64,000 nucleotides of DNA, taken from the NCBI GenBank assembly GCA_002633025.1, contig NMRB01000898.1:123215-187214 (forward strand), in the 5' to 3' direction. The stretch comes from Notospermus geniculatus (taxonomy: Eukaryota; Nemertea; Pilidiophora; Heteronemertea; Lineidae). Positions 32,113 to 43,557 of the stretch are shown here, piece by piece. Each line of letters begins with the position of its first letter. The first letter of the stretch is position 1. Made by a program: the position numbers and the translations under genes. The notes under the pieces were generated by a model. That model had not been told where the DNA came from, made no database searches, and was given only the letters and a program-made list of their open reading frames with translations.

Positions 32113-32168
32113 GCCATCTGGACACCGATTACGACTAGTGAACTGACAATACGGTACACCAATAGCTA

Positions 32169-33155
32169 TCACGTGTCTGTGTGGGTTAACTTTCCCTTCC
32201 GTCCTGAGAAAAGAATTTTGAGGTCGTTTCTGAATTTCGAAGAACTTGACACATACAAAAAGAAATTAATTGCACAGTTCGCCAGATTTATTTCAACGGC
32301 AATTTCAAACGTTAACCCACGCAGCCCTGGGTCAGAAACCTTAACATGATCTAGACAACATTGCCAGGCGACAAAGTCGACGGCATATGGAATGATAAGG
32401 ACCAACAGAGCTGCCGCCACAACTACTAGCATTACAGCCACTGACCTCTCCTGCTTTTCGCGCTTTTTCGCACTCGCATGACCAAAATGTTTTAGTATGG
32501 AACTTTGCCGCTGTAAACTGAAAATTACAGCTGCGTTAAGGAGAAATATCATCCCGAGAGGAATCGCAGTATCCACGGCGGTGTTGACGACGTCGATTGC
32601 GAAGTGATACGACGCAAGATAATCTGGGAGGATGCACATTGAGTAAAATCCGTCGTTATCTTGTTCAGCTACCCGCAAGCTATTCGGCAGATAAAGCAGT
32701 AGGTGCGACACTGCATTCACGCAAAACAATATCCTAGCTCTTTTCTTAGTGCACCAAAGAGGGGCTTTAAGAGGAAACGTGACCACAATAAACCGGTCGA
32801 TTGCAATGATTACAATTTGCCAAATCGAAACGTTGTAGAAAACATAACATAAGAAATAAACTTGACAGTGCATGTTACCAAAATGACGTGAGTATAGAAG
32901 ATCTGGGCCTATGTCAAGGAGAAAAAGCGAAAAGAAACATAATATGAGGTAACAGGTGTCTGTTACCGCTAAGGTTTTTAGGTAAAATGACATTACATTT
33001 GTATCATTTGTGGGTAAGCTCATAACCAAGAAGCTCAAAGTGTTGCCAACAATGCCCATGAAAATAAGTGTTGGGTAGACTCCGAGCCTTATCGTCTTCC
33101 TCAACGAAGTGTAATCACGGAAATTATCCATCCAATTTATGATTGTCGCCATCAT
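32169..33155 (-). CDS. Class A (rhodopsin-like) GPCR, intronless, complete
   Basis: 328 residues with seven hydrophobic segments. Landmarks: TM1 GIVGNTLSFLVM (Asn38), TM2 LAVTDTCYL (Asp66), Cys97 before TM3 and Cys174 in ECL2 for the usual disulfide. DRF at 120-122 in AIDRFIVVTFPLKA is a DRY variant. A basic ICL3 (KKREKQER) follows, then TM6 with Pro256, and TM7 NCAINFFLYVS, an NPxxY variant with Phe for Pro. It is a plasma-membrane G protein-coupled receptor, probably for a peptide by general resemblance to FMRFamide/GPR139-like receptors; the ligand is unknown. Two adjacent Met codons (33,155 and 33,152) could start it. A foldback transposon begins 35 bp upstream of the ATG, so the native promoter is displaced or replaced. 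Confidence 0.92.
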   Translation of the reverse strand: MMATIINWMDNFRDYTSLRKTIRLGVYPTLIFMGIVGNTLSFLVMSLPTNDTNVMSFYLKTLAVTDTCYLILCFFSLFLLDIGPDLLYSRHFGNMHCQVYFLCYVFYNVSIWQIVIIAIDRFIVVTFPLKAPLWCTKKRARILFCVNAVSHLLLYLPNSLRVAEQDNDGFYSMCILPDYLASYHFAIDVVNTAVDTAIPLGMIFLLNAAVIFSLQRQSSILKHFGHASAKKREKQERSVAVMLVVVAAALLVLIIPYAVDFVAWQCCLDHVKVSDPGLRGLTFEIAVEINLANCAINFFLYVSSSSKFRNDLKILFSGRKGKLTHTDT

Positions 33156-33190
33156 GCTTGTTTGCGATTCCTTTTATTAAGTGAGCAGTT

Positions 33191-34242
33191 ATGAGGCGCC
33201 ATGTGGGAATTTAATTGTTTACCAAAATTATTTGAAATAATATCATTGTTTCAAACCATAAATGTACGTATTTTGACTTATTTCATCCAATAAAAGTATA
33301 AACAAAACCATGGAATTATTTTTCAAACCATGAATTAGACTAAACATATGGTTTCATTCTATGAAACTTAGACAAATATGGTTTTGAAAACATACCTTGC
33401 TTTCAAACCATAACAAAATCATTTCAAACCATTAAGTTCATGCAAATTCATGGTTTGCAAATCACGAAAAATCGGCAAATATCTTGGTTTTCAAACCATG
33501 AATATCAAATCCTCATGGATTGTAAACAACGAACATTGCAAAAATCATGGTTTGCAAACCATGATAATGCACAAAAGCATGTTTTTCGATCCCATGATTA
33601 CAGCAAAACTCATGGTTTGCAAACCATGGAAATAGTCAAATCCATGGTATGCGTATAATTGTATGCGCAGTGGAACAATGGACTGATCCTCTGCCCGCTG
33701 TCTACTGGTCGAGTGCAGCGGAACGGAACGAAACGAGGGCAGAGACCAGTCTATGTTCCACTGCGCATACAATTATACGCATTCCATGGATATGGCGATT
33801 TCCATGGTTTGCAAACCATGTGTTTTGCACTAATCATGGTTTCCCAAACCATGCGTTTGCGGATTATCATGGTTTGCAAAGCATGATTTTTGCAATTTGC
33901 AATGTTTACAATCCATGGTGCGTTCACATTATTACGGTTTGAAAACAAATAATTTTGCCGATTTTATGGTTTTGTATATCATTCTCATGGTTTGCAAACC
34001 ATGAAATTGCATGAACTTCATGGTTTGAAAGTAAGTTATGTTTTCAAAACCATGAATTTGTGAAAGTTTCATGGGAATGAAACCATGTTTAATATAAATT
34101 CTGGTTTGAATAATAATTTCATAGTTTTATGTATGACTTTATTGGATGAAATAAGTCAAAATACGTACATTTATGGTTTGAAACAATGACATTATTTCCA
34201 AATAATTTTGGGAAACAATTAAATTCCCACATGGCGCCTCAT
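33191..34242. mobile_element. Palindromic foldback element, copy 2, complete (1,052 bp)
   Basis: The termini ATGAGGCGCCATGTGGGAAT and their reverse complement are the outer ends of a near-complete palindrome centred near 33,715. Flanks GAGCAGTT and AAGCAGTT look like an 8 bp target duplication with one mismatch, as in hAT elements. At least five near-perfect 18 bp palindromes CATGGTTTGCAAACCATG lie inside (33,546; 33,611; 33,803; 33,868 with one mismatch; 33,986). The core has GTATAATTGTATGCGCAGTG inverted. Short open frames through it are by-products of symmetry, not genes. Confidence 0.85.
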
Positions 34243-34436
34243 AAGCAGTTACTATATAAATGCTTCCCAAAAGTGTCTGATTTCGAATTTATGTACTGTG
34301 CATGTACAATACACAACGCAGAATATACAACATGTACAACTTCAGGAATCAGGAACCTCACCGGGCAAACACTCGTTGTTGGATGAATTTTTTGTCGCTG
34401 TAATGTTTTTCAAAGGCGGATGAAACTACTCTAAAA

Positions 34437-35324
34437 GCCTGTTTCCACTACTGTAAACGGATTCCGTTGCGGTGTGCGGCGCCAGAGCGGTTTTCACTGG
34501 CATTGCACAGCGAGCCGAATTGAGCTGGCGCCGAGTCATGACGCTATTCAGTTTCACGAACTGACGCCAGGCGCCTCTACGGGACTCAGCTAGTCGCACT
34601 TCAAACCGCCTTTCGTCTGCTGCAGCCGGCTACCGGCTTATTGATAACCTATTTTCTACTGACCGTAACACAAGCGTGACGGGTCTGCAGCCGTGGATTT
34701 GGTTACTTTCAAAAGATTTGGCGTTTTTCCCTCCAATTTTCGTGATTTTCATGCCAGAAATAGGCATCGGGGAGCTAGAAAATGTACCATAGATACCGAC
34801 TTCAGAGTGGAGTCACTCGAGAGGTTAAGAAACCGCTCTGTTAACGATAACACTAACGCTAACGCTATTTCTGCCGTACATTAGCAATGTTAAAAATAAC
34901 GTTAGCGTTAGGGTTACCGTTAACGGAGCGATTTCTTAACCTCTCGATCGCCACATAGGCCTACGGGCGAAAAGCAAAAATCGAAGATAATACGATAGAA
35001 TTAGGGGTATCTCTGAATATGTCCTGTAAATCCTGCACTCATACACTGAACAATGTGTAAAATAGATGAAGGGTCAAAAGTCGATACACCCCAAATCAAG
35101 GCATGCAGCCTACAGCGTCATGGCGTTTTAGAGCGCCACTGGCACGCTGTGGTGAACTCTGACGTTATGTCATGTGCAAGGAAATCGGCCGACCTGGATC
35201 GCTGTGTTGGGATAATTGACAGGCCATGTATTGTTAAACCATCAAAGGGTTATCCAAAACCCTGTAAAAACCACTCCAGCGCCGCAAACCGCAGCAGAAT
35301 CCGTTTTACTGGAAACACACCTTA
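34437..35324. repeat. MITE (~890 bp) with ~45 bp inverted ends and a nested palindrome
   Basis: The left end GCCTGTTTCCACTACTGTAA through GATTCCGTTGCGGTGTGCGGCG-type sequence is mirrored at 35,275-35,324. The interior is GC-richer and non-coding. A nested palindrome of the GAGGTTAAGAAA family lies at 34,817-34,947. Confidence 0.7.
34817..34947. repeat. Nested palindromic MITE, GAGGTTAAGAAA family copy 2
   Basis: TCGAGAGGTTAAGAAACCGC and its mirror GCGATTTCTTAACCTCTCGA enclose TAACGCTAACGC/GCGTTAGCGTTA-like arms. Same family as 6,358-6,498. Confidence 0.75.
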
Positions 35325-35325
35325 A

Positions 35326-35446
35326 ATAGTGAGGTTTCGCAAGCGCCTTGTTAGGCCCCACGACGACGTTTATCTATTGTTTGAGTGTACCCACACAATA
35401 GATGAACGTCGTCGTAGGCCCTAACCGTAGGGCGAAACCTCACTAA
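35326..35446. repeat. Short near-perfect hairpin MITE (~120 bp)
   Basis: TAGTGAGGTTTCGC...TTAGGCC, then CGACGACGTTTATCTATTG, a short loop, and the mirror CAATAGATGAACGTCGTCG...GCGAAACCTCACTA. It directly abuts the preceding MITE. Confidence 0.8.
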
Positions 35447-35994
35447 TGTTTGCATTTCCCCGGCTACATGCATGTCAGAAGTGATGGCGGTGACATTTCT
35501 GCAAAATTAAGTGCGCACGGTGTTCGCCTCGGCTATCGTCAGAATTTTCGTCATTTACGAAATACTCTGCCCGATGGAGGACTACAGGCCTACGTGTATC
35601 GGTTTTGCTGGTGTCATGACAAGCCTATAATAAGAATACAGTACTGTATAAAGGCCTGCACCCACTGACGTGATTTTTGTGGCGAAGGGTGACAAAACGC
35701 GGCGATTTCACAGGCCATAGAAATTTGATGTTACTTCTTCAATGGTAGAATTTTTTGTCATTGCCTTTTGTTATTGCCAGCGTCCAAAATCCTCTGGAAA
35801 ATCGCCCGCACACGAGGGGAAAGTGACGTCGCCAAGTGGCGGGCCCGGGCTTTGGCGAAGGCATTTTCCCTCCGTGTGCGGCTTTAGACGACAAAGCCAA
35901 AAAATAGTGCCAATGGCACTGTGCCCGCTTGGCTTGGAGCAGTATTATGTTATGTATCCCATTTACCCTTAATAGAAATTTGATGATCCCATGA
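35447..35994. other. No supported feature
   Basis: Short frames (72 and 76 codons) with no domain character; a GC-richer patch at 35,790-35,930. Confidence 0.35.
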
Positions 35995-36672
35995 TCTGGG
36001 TGGTATGGGGGCCTCGGGCCTAATCAATGCCCAGGTTCTATCAGAGATGACCTCAATACATGTACGTGCGAAGTTTCAAAGCAATCGGTCAAGCCATTAC
36101 AAAAAGAGCCAATTTCGTAATTTCAGAAAACTTTGACCCCTGTGACCTTCCAAAGTAGGTCAAATTTAAAAACTCAAGTATTATCTCATGTATTCTCATT
36201 AGATATACGCATGATAAAAATTTGACAAAGATCCATCTCTTGGTGAGGGAGAAATAGCACTTTTAGTGATTTTGGTTTTGGCCCCCTAGTGGCAAAGTCA
36301 AGAATCAGATTTCACCGAAATTCTGTCTGTAAGTTGCTATAACCTAGAGGTGAATGTGTACAAAGTTTCAAAATGATAGCTTGAACCATTATCAAATTAT
36401 AGCCCTTTGAAATTTTTCACAAAACGCCCCCTGGATGCCAAAGTAGGAATCCAACCGCACTCAAAATCGAACTCGACCTAGATCTTAGGCCCATATATAC
36501 ACCCACTAAGGACCAAAAAGATTCCTCGAAAAATAAAGGCGCTACAGCGCTAACAAACCAAAGTTTACGGACGTACGGACGTACCGCCGTACGGACTAAC
36601 GCACGACAGACCACCACTCAATGACCCCAACCACAGCATAAGCCCTGCTGGGCCTTGCGGCCAAGCGGGCTA
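35995..36672. repeat. Interspersed repeat with AGGTCA cluster and CGTACGGA-rich hairpin end
   Basis: It shares the TGACC...TGTGACCTT...AAGTAGGTCA core (36,133-36,161) and wording (ATGATAAAAATTTGACA) with the 11.6 kb repeat but has a different end. That end is a GGACGTACGGACGTAC run followed by a hairpin around AGCCCTGCTGGGCC...GCCAAGCGGGCT (36,640-36,672). A related but distinct family. Confidence 0.6.
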
Positions 36673-38209
36673 AAAAACCCACATTCAGATTGATCCGATC
36701 GACCCGCATTCTGGACCGGATGTGTTCCAAGTTCTGCGGTTGCGTTTACACATGCATGGTAATCTGGTCACATTCCGGCTGTATTCGACTACCGTTCCTG
36801 TGTGTTGGTCCAGAGGACGGTGTTCTCGAATGGGTCGAACAGCCGAGAACCCACTGGGGAATGTTTTCCTGCTCCGGAATCTCACACCACAGAAGATAGA
36901 CTGGTTCGCGAGTATTAGGGAATTGAGTGGTTCTGGACGGAAGACGAAGATTTCCATCACGCGCGTACCCGAGCTTAATGTGGCATAACTGACTTGGCCC
37001 GTTTCATAAGACGAAATTCACACTAAAATCATAGCAGATATAGGCCTATAGAAACACAGTCTCTTTCACTTTCCCCTATTATTCCCAGATACTAGTTTTA
37101 TAGATTTTTACTACTGACATCTTCAGGCCTTCACAAGTACTATAAATCACGTGGTTGTTGGTGATTGCACAATAGGCCTATTGTAAGGTTATATTGATAA
37201 TAATCCCACCTGTTATTAACCTTGAGTTAATAGCCCTGTGGTTTGAAGGCCGGACCTACAATACAAACAGGTTTTGTATAGGTTCGAGCCTGGCAAATCA
37301 CGGGGGAAAGTTTTTCTCCCAACGTGGTAATTATCTCTTAGTGAAAGTGTTCAGTAGGAAAAAACTTTACTGTGATTTTCCTCAAATTTGGATTGATAAA
37401 CATACTCCATGCTCAGAAAACGAAAAACGCACTTTATGTGGCCTTACCGTCTAGCCAGCATTGATTATTGTATTGTGGACACAGATGTCGCGGTTCCATT
37501 GTGCATTGTATATTCCGGCAGCAACTCGATCACCATGTCATTATGAAGGTACATAGATCCCAGTGTAAGTTGAAGTATTAGTAAGGGGAAATGTATGGTT
37601 CGTCTTACTCAGGCCAAATCTTAGCACAAGCANTCACACATAATACTTCTGTTTTCTCAAGAAAATCACACATGTGATTATGGAGTTACTTTTGAAAATG
37701 AAAATAACAAGCAATATATGACAAACTTTCCTTATATGTGTGTTGGTTAATCTACAGATAGGCAGGTAAGCAGGTAGACGAGTTTGTTTTATTTACAAGG
37801 TCAAACATGAAGCTTTTACCGGCGAACAAATGGGGGGATGGCAATTATGTTATAATTTGCAAATATTTAATAAACAATGCCATTTTTTATGAAAACAAAT
37901 GCATAAGAAAATTACCTAACTACCATTTGAAATATGAGACAAAAAATTGAAGTTGTGAATGTTCATGTTTCAGAATTGTCAAGGCCATAGTTTTATAACA
38001 TTGGTTTTGTCTGTACCAAAGAAAAGATACTTTTCTATTCATTGATATCACCCAACCATCTAGAACTGTTAACCTTCTCGGCCTATTGGCTAAGATGAAA
38101 GCTGTTTATAATGAAAGGCTGCACCTGATGGTGGCCTTCTACATCTGACACAAGTCAGGTGATGAAGAAAATTGCAAAAAACTGTGAACTAATATTATGA
38201 CCAATATAG
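36673..38209. other. No supported feature
   Basis: Non-coding apart from ~90-codon overlapping frames at 36,685-36,988 on both strands, which lack domain character. One N lies at 37,633. Confidence 0.35.
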
Positions 38210-38352
38210 GATTTACATGTAGGATTCACATGTGGGATTTCAACAAAAATCCCACATGGGAATTTTTCACACGGCAAATTTCACACATGGCCTTATTTTC
38301 ACATATGTGAAATAATTCCCACATGTGAAAAAAAGAAATAACACATGGGAAT
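38210..38352. repeat. Cluster of CACATGTGA/CACATGGGA palindromic words
   Basis: At least seven overlapping words of CACATG(T/G)G type in both orientations within ~140 bp, forming several possible short hairpins. Probably a small palindromic MITE. Confidence 0.5.
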
Positions 38353-38394
38353 TTTTCGTAAGGGTGGTCCCGGCACGGTTCGTCATCTGGCGAT

Positions 38395-38870
38395 CTGCCC
38401 CGTTTACACTGGCACAGTCACACTTGACACTAGATGGCGTTATCTTCTAAAAAATAACACCACTAGCGCACAGTGGAACCGAGCCAGTTGGCGGGTCCCT
38501 CGAGCTCTCCAGTCAGTTCAGTCGATCGGAGGTACGAAAATCAAACGAAAAATCAAACAACGACAACAACAAAATGGATGCCGCCATGGAAAATCACTCA
38601 AAAATTCCCGCTAATGACGTCATTCATAATTCGCACATGTGCAGAACACAATTTAGCAACCGATCCGAGATCGGTTCCCGTTTACACAGCAGTTTATCGA
38701 ACCGATCCGATCTCGGACCGGTCCGAGACTACCTCCAACTGGTGGTCTCGGCACGGTTCGGTTTGGAACCGATCCTGGCACGCTTGTCCCGTTTACACTT
38801 GCTATTTTTTTGGTGATCCGATCTCGGACCGGTCCGAGATCGGTTATTTTTGCTCAGTGTAAACGGGGCT
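38395..38870. repeat. MITE with GCCCCGTTTACACTG inverted ends
   Basis: TGCCCCGTTTACACTGGCA at the left and its mirror GCTCAGTGTAAACGGGGCT at the right. The interior is full of self-complementary GATCCGAGATCGG and ATCTCGGACCGGTCCGAGAT words. CAGTG-containing ends resemble hAT-type MITEs. Confidence 0.75.
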
Positions 38871-38947
38871 TATGATCTGACGAAAAATATTTTCAAGTTG
38901 CCGCCAGTGTCCGCCATCTTTGTTCTCGACTGCACCAGAACACATAA

Positions 38948-39272
38948 GGGCCGTGTTCGGAAAGCTTCCCCGAGGAAATTTCTTCCCCGAGCTTCGGGGA
39001 ACGTGAGCATGCCCAGTGAAGGCGAATTTCCGAACGATATTTGCGCTTCCTCGGGGAAAGGTACTACTGTGGGTTGCAGGCGTGAAATATTCCACGTTTA
39101 GCCAATCAGCATGTCGGCTTGGAAAGAGAACCGAAATGCATGCCGGGAGTTTCCCCAAGTGAGCGACTCGGCGAGTCGCTCACTTCGGCCAGGCTCGAGG
39201 AAGCCTTGGCAGCCTTCCAAATACCTTACCGAACGCTCTCCCGCTTCCCCGAGGAAGCTTTCCGAACACGCT
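38948..39272. repeat. MITE with CGTGTTCGGAAAGCTTCC inverted ends
   Basis: CCGTGTTCGGAAAGCTTCCC at 38,951 and the mirror GGAAGCTTTCCGAACACG ending near 39,271. The interior is rich in CTTCCCCGAGG words. Non-coding. Confidence 0.8.
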
Positions 39273-40163
39273 AAAGAACAGTGAGTCGAATACACCCATT
39301 GGGTTCAGGCCTTTAATTTGCCAAAAATGTGTGTTACAATAAATGGTCCAACGCATCTAATGATCTAATGGTCTAAGCGTTCCACTACCGTTCTGCAGCT
39401 GAGATTACTGGTCTTGTCTTCTGTCGCCTCTACCGCCCATTTCCGCCTGGCATTCGGAATTAAAGTGTCAGCTTGGGCCTGTATTTGCGTGTTGTAGTTT
39501 GCCTTCTCCCCCGGCGAATATGTGGATCCGCAGCTGAAGTTTCGGCCAGATGTTCTTGAAAACGGTCAAAGCGTCCCCTGGAGTAAAAGACTTACATGTA
39601 CTTTCGATTGATCGTATGCTGAAATTGTAGGCACTCACTCATCAGCCTACGACGGTACGGGCGACGGTATCAACGACATTTATGAATTTGGACTGTTTTT
39701 CCAAGACTTGCACATGGAAATTTAAGGTGAAGGCGTGTGGCGACAGACAGGGTTTGAAGCCGATGACCAATCCGGACCAACTCGTGATAGGGGATATATA
39801 ATCACAAAATGCCATGAGCGTTTGACATGTTGATGATGCTAAACATCGATACCGTAATGACTGGTAATTTGCATCTAATCGGACAGACTACTTTGGAAAA
39901 CTGACACCGTCGTAAATGATCACCGCGCGGGTGGCGGTATAGGCCTGATTATTCTTCTAACGGGATACTGGTGCAATAGTGCTGATAATACACAGTGCAT
40001 AATGCACTGACAGGTAGCTCCTGCCATGTGTCTTCCCCGTACCTCGGGTATCCTGTGTGAAGACTTCGTTGGCCTCCTACAGTGTAGCTGGTAGGCTCCG
40101 GAAATGTCCGAGCCTCTCAAATTAATTTTCGTAGATGTTCGGTTCGACAGGGTGTTCCGACAG
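39273..40163. other. No supported feature
   Basis: Non-coding; no repeat partner found in the window. Confidence 0.35.
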
Positions 40164-40298
40164 CGTCAGCTGAGAATTGACTGGTTTTATGTGCGTTTTA
40201 AGCTTGACCCAAATTCCCTGTGTCAATAGTCCCTTGTAGGCACAGGAATTCAGGGTCACGTTAAAATGGACATAAAACCAGTCAATTCTCAGCTGACG
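40164..40298. repeat. Palindromic MITE (135 bp) with 26 bp perfect ends
   Basis: CGTCAGCTGAGAATTGACTG (plus GTTTTA) at 40,164-40,189 is perfectly mirrored at 40,273-40,298. A second inner pair (TGACCC...ATTCCCTGTG and CACAGGAATTCAGGGTCA) continues the hairpin. Confidence 0.85.
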
Positions 40299-40365
40299 AC
40301 GGATGGCTTGAATCAGCTAGGTTTCATTTCGAATGCAGCAGTACGGTGGGAGTGCAAACCATCGA

Positions 40366-40570
40366 TTAAAGGAGCAAGGTATTGGATCTCAAATGCGTTA
40401 TTTGACTGTAGAGGGAGCCACCTAGCGGCAATAAGACGAACTACAAAAATGAATTACAAAATGTACGTAGTAAATCGGGCCAATTCGCCGACACGTAGTT
40501 AGCTCCTGGGTTGGAGAGTGGCGCGGTGCGCCGGCTGTCGATAAAAAGTGGCAATACCGTGCTCCTTTAA
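40366..40570. repeat. MITE copy of the 9.2/45.5 kb family (short version)
   Basis: TTAAAGGAGCAAGGTATTGG and the mirrored AATACCGTGCTCCTTTAA bound the element. GCCGGCTGTCGATAAAAAGT near the right end matches the reverse complement of 45,470-45,500. Confidence 0.7.
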
Positions 40571-40589
40571 AAGAAAGATGTGTGAAGTT

Positions 40590-40733
40590 ATTTCCTAATT
40601 CCTTGTTCCTAGTTCCTTATTTTAATATACTGTAAATAAGGAACTAGGAAATAGGTTACTAGTTCCTTATTTTTGTACTGTAAATAAGGAACTAGTAACT
40701 AGGAGATTTTCCAGTTCCTAGTTCCTAATTCTC
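40590..40733. repeat. Palindromic TAGTTCCTTATTT repeat
   Basis: Two alternating inverted pairs of CTAGTTCCTTATTT and AAATAAGGAACTAG within 145 bp, so several competing hairpins are possible. Confidence 0.75.
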
Positions 40734-41649
40734 AAATTAACAACCATTAGGACATTGTCACGACAGGTAGCGCTCCTACCTCGCACTGACCTGTCACCGC
40801 GCGCGCAAGGCATCATGGGACATATTGGGACTACTTGCTGCATTTTCAAGATGGCGGGCGATTTCTCGCTTCAGGTTTATAAATTGCAGAATCTCTCAAA
40901 TAAGCCTACCTAGGATGTCTCCGTGTGTGGGTATCACATTATCCGTCATGATTATGACATACATAGGCCTATATTGTGCGAGATATGCTGTACATGTCAT
41001 GTTAGCCACTGACAGACTGCGTTATTGCGATGTCTACACACACAGTGAATAGCTGCCGTGATCATAACTCGAATATCATCCTTTTCTTCTCAACAATGTC
41101 ATGTCTGTATCAATTTCTCATCAGAAATAAAAAATCAGTCAACTATTTGCGAAGTCTGCAAGAAATAAGCCTCATATCGCTATTTTCTTAGGATTTACTT
41201 TCGTGGCGTAGTAGATCACGTGATTACCGAGTTGAGGCGGTGATGTGTCCGCGTATTAATTTTTACGCCAAATTCGGCGTAATGCGGCTCGTGCAGACAC
41301 AGGTTGGTGCGTCCATAACGCCGCCTAGCGCCGACCTGTGAAACACAATGCCATTAGGAAACAACTTCACAGACCTGATTTTAGATTTCCCATCCTGTAG
41401 TAGTCTAGAATGCTTTGCGGCCCATCGTTGAAACAAATCTGCGCGAATTTCTAGCGTATTTACATACCGTAATCATCACCTTGACTATGTTTTCAAACCT
41501 TGTTTCCATCAATCTCCAACGCAGAGGTCAGACGATTTTACCTGCGGAGGAGTTGTATTTCCATTCCACAACATCCCTGCACTACATGTATACTACCCCT
41601 TCAAATACATATCGTGCAATACAGATCAATTGTGGTGTTCGTAAGTTCT
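40734..41649. other. No supported feature
   Basis: Short frames only (about 75-105 codons), without domain-like features. Confidence 0.35.
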
Positions 41650-42302
41650 AAAGCCCAGTTTGTACTTCGACGCACGGCCATCGCCGGCGACCGACGGGCT
41701 ATCTTGCGTTCGTCGCCGACCCCGTCGTGCGATTTGGTCGGCGTCCGATCGCGAGGCTGTTATTACGCGAGTCATTTTATAACAACCTCGTTCCCAGGTC
41801 TTAACGTGGCTTGTTAAGCCGTGGCTTCAGAACCGAACACCTCAGCTGTGATTGGCTATCGGCGTGACGTCATCACCGAATTTGAAATTTGAAATACCCA
41901 GGAAAATGGATTAAAATATGGCCTATTTTATTTTATTTTTCATATCATAGCAAACATTCTTCTTTCTGAGTGTTCATAAGTGTTCATAATTATACTGTTT
42001 AATGAAAATATATTTTTTACAATCATTTACTGTAACCGAGGTTGAAATAAGCGTTGGGGACGAGGTGCCAAGAATCTTGGAAGTGAATCCAGGGTCTAAC
42101 GATCGAAGCCGATAATGACCTCGTCCCAAGGCAAAAGCAGATTAAGAAATTTCGAGTTAGATCCTGGGGACGAGGTTGATTTCATAACGGGTCGCCGTCG
42201 CCGAAGTACGCTGGACTATGAATCAATTCCAGGAAGTTGGCGTCCAGATTTGATCGGGCGTCGGACGCCGATGGTCTTGCGTCGAAGTATAAACTAGGCT
42301 TA
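41650..42302. repeat. MITE with AAGCCCAGTTTGTACTTCGA ends
   Basis: Left end AAGCC(C/T)AGTTT(G/A)TACTTCGACGCA mirrors the right end at 42,255-42,302. GTCGGCGTCCGAT words also mirror. It contains a second element at 41,783-42,179. Confidence 0.75.
41783..42179. repeat. Nested MITE with CAACCTCGTTCCCAGG ends
   Basis: CAACCTCGTTCCCAGG at the left and CCTGGGGACGAGGTTG at the right are inverted with one difference. Flanking ATTTTATAA and ATTTCATAA suggest a 9 bp target duplication with one mismatch. Further GGGGACGAGGT copies occur inside near 42,055. Confidence 0.7.
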
Positions 42303-42544
42303 AGGAAGTAGGCCTAGATGACTGTGACTGTGACATAACCAGCAGAAAACTGACATACTGACTGGCATTGATTGAAAAACTTGGCTTTATTAGCATTAAC
42401 CCTCTGACAACAAGAAAGTGGTGTGGTGCACATTCTGTCAAAATTGTTTACATCTTAGGCCTACTCATCTACATCTTCTGTAAAATGCAGATCATCTTCA
42501 TTTTTGGAATCATCTTCAAAATCCACCTCATCATTTTGTTATTT

Positions 42545-42702
42545 ATAATATAATATAATAATATAATATAATATAATATAATATAATGTGATGTGGTGTG
42601 GTGTGGTGTGGTGTGGTGTGGTGTGGTGTGGTGTGGTGTGGTGTGATGTGATGTGATGTGATGTGATGTGATGTGATGTGATGTAATATAATATAATATA
42701 AT
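42545..42702 (+). repeat. Compound pentanucleotide microsatellite
   Basis: (TAATA)n, then (GTGTG)n, then (GATGT)n and (TAATA)n again over ~158 bp. All blocks have a 5 bp period, implying stepwise mutation of one array. Confidence 0.95.
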
Positions 42703-43557
42703 TGCTTGTTTGTCCTGTCTACACAGGTTATGTAGTCCTGCATTCGGGTTTCAGCTCAGTCTTTTCTAGAGTTTCAGATTGTAAAGTTCCACTTGAAAAA
42801 GACCCCGGTTGGCGTCGAAAATTCGTGAATTCTGGAGACTGACTTCTTGCTTATTATCATTTTGTGTGTCAATTTTGTGCTTTTCTGTATCTCGTAGTCC
42901 TACTCAACATACCTTCCAGTCCCTGATCTTAACCAGGACAATAGCCCATCACCTCCACGTTTTCAGTCACCGGTTTTTCGTCAAAGGTTAACGGAATAAC
43001 GCATGAAACATCATCAGTCCTGTGACTTGGATCGTTATTCGACCAGCAAATAAATGGAATTCGATGTCGTGCATCCTCCCACAGCAGGGCTTTGGTCTCG
43101 TTCCTCTTCATACACTCCACACAAAGCCCAGACCTCTGTGATAAAATTCAGTCAATTTTGGAAAGATGTAAGTGATTTGTAAAGCACAAATCGTTAAAAT
43201 CAAACTGGGTAAAACCACGAAATTTTACTTCTCCAAGTTATCCTTAAAATACAGGGAGTGCAACTTGAGTATGGAACAGCCACATCACATTCACTGGCTG
43301 TTGTATTTCAGCAGGGGTTTGTGTGAGCGGATAAAGAGGAGCGAGGTAAAAAACCCTGCTGTGAGAGGATGATGTCGTGGGCCAGTTTGAATGAAAACAG
43401 CCACAGGTAGGCCTAATGAATATTATATAAGTGAAGGTACACTATATAAATGAATAATGTGACGTGATGATCTTGATAGTCCAGTGGTTTGTTTTCTTGC
43501 TTACTACCGAATAGCTTATCCTGAAATATTGATTTAAAGCATCTTATCTGCTCCACA
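42703..43557. promoter_or_regulatory. Upstream region of GPCR with candidate TATA box
   Basis: No gene is seen. TATATAA at 43,423-43,430 and CTATATAAATG at 43,442-43,452 lie 105-135 bp upstream of the GPCR ATG at 43,558, a plausible TATA box position if the 5' UTR is ~80 bp. Confidence 0.35.

Noticed and set aside
42543-42743. 66-codon frame of His/Thr/Pro repeats
   Set aside because: Produced by the pentanucleotide microsatellite.
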